Positions 7,214-11,820 of a stretch of 11,820 bases of DNA are shown piece after piece. The first letter of the stretch is position 1, and each line of letters opens with the position of its first letter. The stretch comes from Nitrospirota bacterium (GTDB taxonomy: Bacteria > Nitrospinota > Nitrospinia > Nitrospinales > Nitrospinaceae): positions 1-11,820 of the forward strand of contig JAUVMD010000006.1 of assembly GCA_030600405.1 (NCBI GenBank), read 5' to 3'. Position numbers and translations under genes: made by a program. Under the pieces are notes generated by a model that saw only the letters and a program-made list of their open reading frames with translations, searched no databases and had not been told where the DNA came from.

Positions 7214-8031
7214 TGCCGCGTATCAGTGTTATTCTGAGCACCTATAATCGACCGGATGCCCTGGACATGGTGTTGCGCAGTCTGGCTGCTCAAACCTACA
7301 CGGATTTTGAGGTGGTGGTCGCCGACGACGGCTCGCGTGAGGACACCCGCCTCATGATCGACCGGTTCAGTTCCCAATCTCCCTTCAAATTGAAACAAGT
7401 CTGGCAGGAGGACGAGGGTTTCCGCGCGGCTACCATCCGTAACAAAGCAGTGACCGCCAGCCAGGGGAAGTACCTGGTGTTTTTGGACGGGGATTGTATG
7501 GTGTTCCCTGATTTTTTGGCCGAGCACGCCCGGCTTAAAGAACCCAACCGGTTTACCACGGGCAACCGGATGCTGTTAAGCCGTTCGTTTACCGAAACTG
7601 TTTTGAGCCGCCAACTTCCTCTCCACCAGTGGACCTTGTCCCAATGGATCATGGCCCGCCTCAAGGGCAGGACCAACCGCCTGCTCCCCCTCCTCAGGTT
7701 TCCGTTGGGTTTTCTGAGAAAATTAACTCCCCGAAAATGGCATGGGGTGAAAACCTGCAATCTGGGAGTCTGGCGGCAGGATTTTCTCTACGTCAATGGA
7801 TTCGATGAAAGCTATCAGGGCTGGGGATATGAGGACTCGGACCTGGTGATCCGCATTATGAATAAAGGGGTCTTTCGTTTGGAAGGACGCTTCGCCATCC
7901 CGGTCATACACCTTTGGCACCCGTTGAATCATTCCCCCAGCACCGAAGAAAACCTGCAACGACTCCATAATGTTTTGAAGTCCAACACCATCCGGGTGGA
8001 TAATGGAGTCAGTCGCCACATGTCGGCATGA
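7213..8031 (+). CDS. GT2 glycosyltransferase with galactosyltransferase-like C-terminal motif
   Basis: A 272-residue family 2 glycosyltransferase. It opens with RISVILSTYNRPDALDMVL (3-21), then VVVADDGSREDT (34-45), FRAATIRNKA (70-79) and the metal-binding FLDGDCMV (90-97). The C-terminal GWGYEDSDLVIRI (203-215) with HLWHP (233-237) matches the Glyco_transf_7C-type ending found in many LPS and capsule enzymes. I start it at the ATG at 7213, which overlaps the TAA of the previous gene by one base (TAATG). The same frame is open further upstream to 7066, but that stretch lies inside the preceding gene and the GT2 fold begins right after the 7213 ATG. It is the last gene of the ligase-glycosyltransferase-glycosyltransferase operon, with no clear terminator after it. 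It probably adds one sugar to a core or O-antigen unit; the specificity is unknown. Confidence 0.88.
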   Translation: MPRISVILSTYNRPDALDMVLRSLAAQTYTDFEVVVADDGSREDTRLMIDRFSSQSPFKLKQVWQEDEGFRAATIRNKAVTASQGKYLVFLDGDCMVFPDFLAEHARLKEPNRFTTGNRMLLSRSFTETVLSRQLPLHQWTLSQWIMARLKGRTNRLLPLLRFPLGFLRKLTPRKWHGVKTCNLGVWRQDFLYVNGFDESYQGWGYEDSDLVIRIMNKGVFRLEGRFAIPVIHLWHPLNHSPSTEENLQRLHNVLKSNTIRVDNGVSRHMSA

Positions 8032-8074
8032 ACTAGTGGGGCGATTTTCCAGGCCGTCGGGTTTCCAACCATAA

Positions 8075-8278
8075 ATCTGCTACGGGAAGCAGGGGCGCCA
8101 TGCTGAAACTTTTCTATTGCGGCGTCTTTACGGTTGTTTCGAAGCTTTCGAGGAGGGCGGGGTTTCCATAAGCACTCTTCTATCGGACCTGAGTGAGGAG
8201 TTATCGGGAAAGGTGAGATTTTATGATAATTTTAAAAGAAACAAAGAATTGAATTGGATCAGGATGAAGGATTTCTGA
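8075..8278 (+). pseudogene. Possible gene remnant downstream of the glycosyltransferases
   Basis: The frame from after a TAA at 8072 to a TGA at 8276 is open for about 67 codons. It has no ATG near its beginning and no ribosome site. It reads as plausible protein (for example FLLRRLYGCFEAFEEGG and LSDLSEELSGKVRFYDNF), acidic-basic balanced and not low-complexity. Its 3' end overlaps the end of the convergent methyltransferase by 20 bp. I do not recognise a family. It could be the tail of a lost glycan gene or simply a chance open frame. The rest of the gap between 8032 and 8258 holds nothing else I can support. Confidence 0.25.
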
Positions 8279-9119
8279 GGTAAACTCTCATCTCATGGCC
8301 TTTACCGGAGAGTTTGGCGGGAAGATTCGACAAATCCGCCAATATTTTTAAAAGACGATAAATTAAATAAGGCGCTTGGTCCTGTTCGCAATAACTGACG
8401 CGATACGTTTGAAACCGCTCTACCTTAAAATCCGCCTTTTGAGCTAAGGCGAACATGGATTTTTTATTGAAAAAACTGATATGACCGCCGTGTTTGTCTA
8501 TATTAAAGTAATGCCATTTTCCTTTGAAAACTTTTACCGTCCAACTATCGGTGTTACCAGTTCGAATGCCCAGTATCCCTTCCGACTTGAGCAATCGCTT
8601 GCATTCCTTTAATAGACTCAATGGATCTTTTAAATGTTCGATCACTTCGAAAATGGTTATGACATCGAAGCTGTTGTCGGGAAGACGGACTTCCTCTAAA
8701 AATCCATGGGATACTTTTAAACCCGCCTCTTGGGCCGCCTGCGCCGCCTCTTTTGCGGGTTCCACTCCTTCGCAATTCATTCCCATTTTATTGGCCACGT
8801 GAATAAACGCTCCATTGGAGCAACCCACATCCAGCAGGCGAATCTGACTTCGGCCTTTTCCTGCGACGGCTTCAATTTCTTTTAGGATTTTTCTAGTATT
8901 GCGGATAAGGCTGCGTGTGGTTTTGGGAGAGGGCCAGGTGCCCTTGGGATCGTTAAATTCCTCCATCGATTTTTGAAACGATTGTTCACTACATTGGCTG
9001 ATTAACTGGTCGCAATGAGAGCATACCTTCAAACAGCCTTCAGGAAGAAAAAAATCCGTATCGTTCAGTTCGGAATCGCAACCTATGGGACAACGGTCAA
9101 GATATTTGGGACTGTTCAT
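8259..9119 (-). CDS. Class I SAM-dependent methyltransferase with N-terminal cysteine-rich region
   Basis: A 286-residue cytoplasmic methyltransferase. Residues 1-45 hold paired cysteines: CPIGC (Cys10, Cys14) and CSHC (Cys33, Cys36), with Cys29 and Cys43 nearby. This probable zinc-ribbon-like element is seen at the front of many sugar or glycolipid methyltransferases. The Rossmann domain follows: motif I LLDVGCSNGAF (95-105), the acidic residue in GVEPAKEAA (118-126, Glu120), VRLPDNSFDVITIFEVIEHL (144-163) and RLLKSEGILGI (175-185). HISFFNKKSMFALAQKADF (213-231) is the usual C-terminal end of Methyltransf_23-type enzymes. It is convergent with the glycosyltransferase operon and A+T-rich (17 of 60 G+C in the line at 8461), as is the FkbM gene. 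No Shine-Dalgarno sequence is visible before the ATG at 9119. Context suggests methylation of a surface sugar or lipid carrier; this is inference. Confidence 0.87.
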   Translation of the reverse strand: MNSPKYLDRCPIGCDSELNDTDFFLPEGCLKVCSHCDQLISQCSEQSFQKSMEEFNDPKGTWPSPKTTRSLIRNTRKILKEIEAVAGKGRSQIRLLDVGCSNGAFIHVANKMGMNCEGVEPAKEAAQAAQEAGLKVSHGFLEEVRLPDNSFDVITIFEVIEHLKDPLSLLKECKRLLKSEGILGIRTGNTDSWTVKVFKGKWHYFNIDKHGGHISFFNKKSMFALAQKADFKVERFQTYRVSYCEQDQAPYLIYRLLKILADLSNLPAKLSGKGHEMRVYLRNPSS

Positions 9120-9208
9120 GAAATTTATTAAAATTTAAATAATGAGGCATTTAATGAATGTAAAGGGTGAACTCATGGAGTGATCGGCCATATTAATGGT
9201 TTTTTTTA

Positions 9209-9397
9209 TTATATTCGATCGCTTAAAGAAATAAAAGGAAGCGCCATGAGAAAATAAGTCAGCATGACCACTTCTGAATCGTAAAAGTTGGTTTCGAACA
9301 GGCCCCCGGCCAGAAACGCGATTACCGCGCTGAGGCTGGCCAGCACCACCCAGCGATCCACCGGATCATCATCCGAAGTTAATCTTCGTCCCACCAC
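9209..9397 (-). pseudogene. C-terminal remnant of a second O-antigen ligase-type gene
   Basis: A 62-residue frame beginning with a GTG and having no ribosome site. It holds two hydrophobic stretches (about residues 17-33 and 43-57) separated by GGLFETNFYDSEVVML. That motif, followed by FLMALPF, matches the closing segment of O-antigen ligase family proteins (GLFEyNFgDsEv-type ending). The same frame is open back to 9433, immediately after the stop codon of the CDGSH gene, which shares the frame. Nothing upstream continues the ligase, since the CDGSH gene occupies that space. I read it as the 3' stump of a degraded or displaced ligase gene on the edge of the glycan cluster. It could instead be a small expressed membrane protein, but nothing supports translation. 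Confidence 0.6.
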
Positions 9398-9433
9398 GAT
9401 AATGGGTGAAACATCTGTCGAAGTGACCCAGTC

Positions 9434-9661
9434 TCACTCGCTATGGGAGCCGTCACACTTGGGCGAGGTCTTGCTTTTGCCGCAATCGCAGATAACCATA
9501 CGGCAAGCGCTTTTCACTTCGAATTCCATGGGCGATTTGCCGGTATTTTTGGTTTCGTGCGAACCGTCACAGTAAGGTTTATTTGCCGATTCACCACAGG
9601 TACAATAATATTTGGTTCCAGGGGTTTCGTCGACATAGTGGGGTGACTCCTGATAGGGCAT
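9434..9661 (-). CDS. Dual CDGSH-type iron-sulfur protein
   Basis: A 75-residue soluble protein with two complete CDGSH motifs, each C-x-C-x8-C-x3-H: YCTCGESANKPYCDGSH (Cys20, Cys22, Cys31, His35) and ICDCGKSKTSPKCDGSH (Cys58, Cys60, Cys69, His73). Each would bind one [2Fe-2S] cluster with 3Cys-1His ligation, as in bacterial tandem-CDGSH (mitoNEET-like, MitoNEET-3 type) proteins. It has no membrane anchor. Proposed roles in this family are redox sensing and cluster or electron transfer; the specific role here is unknown. A strong AAGGAG site at 9668-9673 lies 6 nt before the ATG. It is divergent from the epimerase gene with about 135 bp between them, so the two may be controlled from a shared intergenic region. 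Its stop lies directly against the ligase remnant. Confidence 0.9.
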   Translation of the reverse strand: MPYQESPHYVDETPGTKYYCTCGESANKPYCDGSHETKNTGKSPMEFEVKSACRMVICDCGKSKTSPKCDGSHSE

Positions 9662-9667
9662 GAAAAT

Positions 9668-9673
9668 CTCCTT
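9668..9673 (-). promoter_or_regulatory. Ribosome binding site of the CDGSH gene
   Basis: AAGGAG with a 6-nt spacer before the ATG at 9661; one of the strongest sites in the window. Confidence 0.8.
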
Positions 9674-9785
9674 GTAAAAAGAATTTGTTTAAGCTCCCCG
9701 CGCGAGTGTTCGGGAAAAAGAATATTCAAACAGCTTATTATGAGGTTTTTCCATTTCTAAAACAAGGCCCTTCAAAATGCTTCCG

Positions 9786-9792
9786 AAAGGAG
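9786..9792 (+). promoter_or_regulatory. Ribosome binding site of the epimerase-SRPBCC gene
   Basis: AAAGGAG lies 4 nt before the ATG at 9797 and fixes that start. Confidence 0.75.
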
Positions 9793-9796
9793 TTCG

Positions 9797-11152
9797 ATGA
9801 AAATTCTGATTTCAGGCGCCACCGGGTTTATCGGCCGGCAGGTGATTCTCTATTTAAGAGACCGGCGGCACGAAATCGTGGTGTTGACCCGCGATTCACA
9901 AAAAGCGCCGGTGCGCCTGCCTATTGCCTGCCCGGTGTTTTCCTGGCAAGGCGCGGACCTGCCGCCGCCGCGCGAAGCCTTCGCGGGCGTCGATGCGGTC
10001 GTGCATCTGGCGGGTGAGAACATCATCAGCCGTTGGACTTCTTCCCGCAAAAAAGAAATCATAATATCGCGCGTTGAGTCCACCCGCCAGTTGGTTTCAG
10101 CCATGCAGAATTTAAATCACCAACCGAAAGTGTTCGTGTGTGCTTCGGCTATCGGTTACTACGGGGACCGGGGAGACGAATCATTGGACGAGTCGGCTGA
10201 ACCGGGCGAGGGGTTTCTGCCTGACTTGTGCCGGCAATGGGAACAGGAGGCCCGGCAGGCGGAGGAATCCGGAATTCGCGTGGTGTCGTTGCGGATTGGT
10301 GTTGTGCTGGGTCACGATGGCGGCGCTTTATTACCCATGCTCCCGCCGTTTCGTATGGGTTTGGGGGGGAAGGTCGGATCCGGCAAGCAATGGATGAGTT
10401 GGATTCATGTGCGCGATCTGGCAGGCCTCATTTTGCACGCTATCGAGACGGATACAATTAAGGGACCACTCAACGCGGTCAGTCCTCAACCGGTGCCCAA
10501 TGTGGAGTTTACCCAAACGTTGGCTACTGTTCTCAAACGTCCTCACCTTTTTCCGGTACCGGGATTTGTCTTGAAGATCATCATGGGCGAAGCGTCCCAG
10601 GTGGTCCTCACCAGCCAGAGAGTAACTGCCCGAAAAGCGGTCGGATTCGAATTCGTATTTCCTGAGTTGAAGGCGGCTTTGGAGGATATCTGCAGTCGGG
10701 AAGATCATGTGCTGTTGATGGAGCAATGGGTGCCCCGGCCCATCGATGAAGTCTTCGCGTTCTTCAGTGACGCCCAAAACCTGGAATTGTTAACGCCGCC
10801 GCATCTGCATTTTAAAGTTTTGGGTTTGTCTACAAAACAATTGCAGGAAGGGACGCGCATCGACTATAAACTGCAACTGCACGGCATTCCTTTTCGCTGG
10901 CAATCGTTGATCGGCGAATGGAACCCGGTGACCCATTTCAGCGACACGCAAATGCGCGGTCCCTATAAAAAATGGTACCATACCCATACCTTCATCGAAC
11001 AGGACGGCGGCACCCTGATCCGCGATCATGCGTTATACCGTCTTCCTTTCGGTGTGCCGGGTGATGCGGTGGCGTACCCTTTCGTCAAAAAGGATCTGGA
11101 AAAAATTTTCGGCTACCGCATTGCCAAAATTCGTGAGTTGTTCGGTGAATAG
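9797..11152 (+). CDS. TIGR01777-type NAD-dependent epimerase fused to a C-terminal SRPBCC domain
   Basis: A 451-residue cytoplasmic two-domain protein. Residues 1 to about 298 are an extended SDR of the YfcH/SDR39U1 (TIGR01777) family: nucleotide-binding GATGFIG (7-13), VVHLAGENI (68-76), the active-site region SAIGYYGDRG (117-126, with the Tyr of the YxxxK-type site altered in this family), LRIGVVLG (165-172), WMSWIHVRDLAG (199-210) and the C-terminal QRVTARKAVGFEFVFPELKAAL (274-295, the usual DUF1731-like end). Residues about 304-448 are a SRPBCC (START/Bet v 1-like) domain, read from WVPRPIDEVFAFFSDAQNLELLTP (311-334) onward. The two parts are also found as separate proteins; fusions are known in several phyla. 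A lipid or isoprenoid ligand for the hydrophobic SRPBCC cavity is plausible but unproven. The following CrtC-like gene begins within 10 nt, so they are probably co-transcribed. Confidence 0.9.
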   Translation: MKILISGATGFIGRQVILYLRDRRHEIVVLTRDSQKAPVRLPIACPVFSWQGADLPPPREAFAGVDAVVHLAGENIISRWTSSRKKEIIISRVESTRQLVSAMQNLNHQPKVFVCASAIGYYGDRGDESLDESAEPGEGFLPDLCRQWEQEARQAEESGIRVVSLRIGVVLGHDGGALLPMLPPFRMGLGGKVGSGKQWMSWIHVRDLAGLILHAIETDTIKGPLNAVSPQPVPNVEFTQTLATVLKRPHLFPVPGFVLKIIMGEASQVVLTSQRVTARKAVGFEFVFPELKAALEDICSREDHVLLMEQWVPRPIDEVFAFFSDAQNLELLTPPHLHFKVLGLSTKQLQEGTRIDYKLQLHGIPFRWQSLIGEWNPVTHFSDTQMRGPYKKWYHTHTFIEQDGGTLIRDHALYRLPFGVPGDAVAYPFVKKDLEKIFGYRIAKIRELFGE

Positions 11153-11159
11153 GAACAGC

Positions 11160-11820
11160 GTGTTTAAAGGAGCGATCCAGATCGCAGGCTTGCTGTGGTT
11201 GATTTTTATGGCGTTGCCCGTTGGTTCTCAGGAAGCGGAACCCGTGTCCTCCTTCCGCCCGGCGCTTCCCGGTTATGAATACCGATTTCCCCGCGACTTG
11301 TATTCACACGACGATTTCCGCATCGAGTGGTGGTATTACACCGGCCACCTTGAGGATGCCGCTGGCCGGTCCTTCGGATACCAGCTCACGTTTTTCCGCG
11401 TCGCATTGGATGGGAAGGGCAAGGTGAATAATCCCTCCCAATGGAAAATCGGCCACATCTATTTCGCGCATATGACGCTTTCGGATATTGAGAACGAAAA
11501 ATTTTATTTCTTTGAACGCATCAACCGCGCAGGACTGGGACAGGCCGGTGCTGAATCGGACCAATTAAAAGTATGGAACGAAGACTGGTCTCTTACGCAG
11601 AATGGAAAAGCCCACCATCTAAAAGCGCGGGAAGGGGAGGTGGCATTCGATTTGAAACTCACGCCGTCGAAACCCATCGTCTTTCAGGGCAGGGATGGCG
11701 TTATCCAGATGGGCGAAGCGGCGGGAAACGCCTGGCAGTATTTTTCCTTCACGCGCATGCGGACGGAAGGTCAGGTGATGCTGAAGGGTAAAACCTATCG
11801 GGTGAAAGGCCTGAGCTGGA
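11160..11820 (+). CDS. Secreted CrtC/AttH-type lipocalin-like protein, 3' end beyond window
   Basis: The frame is open from the preceding stop to the right edge. I start it at the GTG at 11160, which has AGGA at 11151-11154 with a 5-nt spacer; a GTG at 11145 is also in frame and overlaps the epimerase end. The first residues, MFKGAIQIAGLLWLIFMALP, form a typical signal peptide with a likely cleavage near VGSQEA, and no lipobox cysteine, so the product is exported to the periplasm. IEWWYYTGHL, FGYQLTFFRVAL and HIYFAHMTLSD are hallmarks of the CrtC N-terminal lipocalin-like domain (hydroxyneurosporene synthase / AttH, PF07143 type). Later it reads WQYFSFTRM and VKGLSW, the expected continuation. 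Such proteins are often encoded beside AttEFG-type ABC permeases. A true carotenoid hydratase role is unproven. About 220 codons are visible, roughly half to two thirds of the family's length. Confidence 0.85.
   Translation, partial: MFKGAIQIAGLLWLIFMALPVGSQEAEPVSSFRPALPGYEYRFPRDLYSHDDFRIEWWYYTGHLEDAAGRSFGYQLTFFRVALDGKGKVNNPSQWKIGHIYFAHMTLSDIENEKFYFFERINRAGLGQAGAESDQLKVWNEDWSLTQNGKAHHLKAREGEVAFDLKLTPSKPIVFQGRDGVIQMGEAAGNAWQYFSFTRMRTEGQVMLKGKTYRVKGLSW

Noticed and set aside
9685..10017. 110-codon plus-strand frame starting upstream of the epimerase
   Set aside because: Different frame over the epimerase gene, Arg/Pro-rich and without motifs; the 9797 frame has the strong ribosome site and the nucleotide-binding motif.
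10331..10777. 148-codon minus-strand open frame
   Set aside because: Antisense shadow of the epimerase-SRPBCC gene with no start signal.
1..11820. Searched by eye for CRISPR-like spaced repeats, tRNA genes, transposases, integrases and attachment-site repeats
   Set aside because: None seen; the rearrangement signs near 9400 have no visible mobile element beside them.

Overview
Chromosomal window from a Gram-negative bacterium. It carries an O-antigen/LPS-core style glycan cluster in the middle and ordinary metabolic or signalling genes on both sides. No gene gives a firm taxonomic identification. A marine Nitrospinota- or deltaproteobacteria-like genome of mixed (about 50%) G+C would fit the gene mix, but that is a guess. 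I see no rRNA, tRNA, CRISPR array, transposase or complete mobile element.

Left flank, minus strand (1-3668): the 5' part of a nicotinamidase (pncA, running off the left edge), an HD-GYP domain protein (probable cyclic-di-GMP phosphodiesterase or relative), and an M20-family metallopeptidase with an unusually long insertion ahead of its HSG motif. A C9-A6 homopolymer pair lies between the last two. A small unrecognised plus-strand gene (3813-4091) follows.

Central glycan cluster (4354-9119): an FkbM-family methyltransferase, an O-antigen ligase/polymerase-type membrane protein, two GT2 glycosyltransferases translationally coupled to it (8-nt and 1-nt overlaps), then a convergent minus-strand class I methyltransferase with an N-terminal cysteine-rich region. 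Together these look like the assembly, methyl decoration and ligation or polymerisation of a surface polysaccharide. Base composition is mosaic: the FkbM, ligase and minus-strand methyltransferase genes are A+T-rich, while the two glycosyltransferases are clearly richer in G+C. Gene debris at the right edge (a C-terminal O-antigen-ligase fragment at 9209-9397, and a less certain relic at 8075-8278) suggests the locus has turned over.

Right flank (9434-11820): a minus-strand dual-CDGSH iron-sulfur protein, then on the plus strand a TIGR01777-type epimerase fused to a SRPBCC domain, closely followed by a secreted CrtC/AttH-type lipocalin-like protein that runs off the right edge.

I do not see a clearly new defence, mobile or catalytic system. 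The best leads are the expanded M20 peptidase, the ligase remnant against the CDGSH gene, the mutually exclusive stem-loops upstream of the FkbM gene, the homopolymer tract upstream of the HD-GYP gene, and the D-to-K change in the HD-GYP signature.
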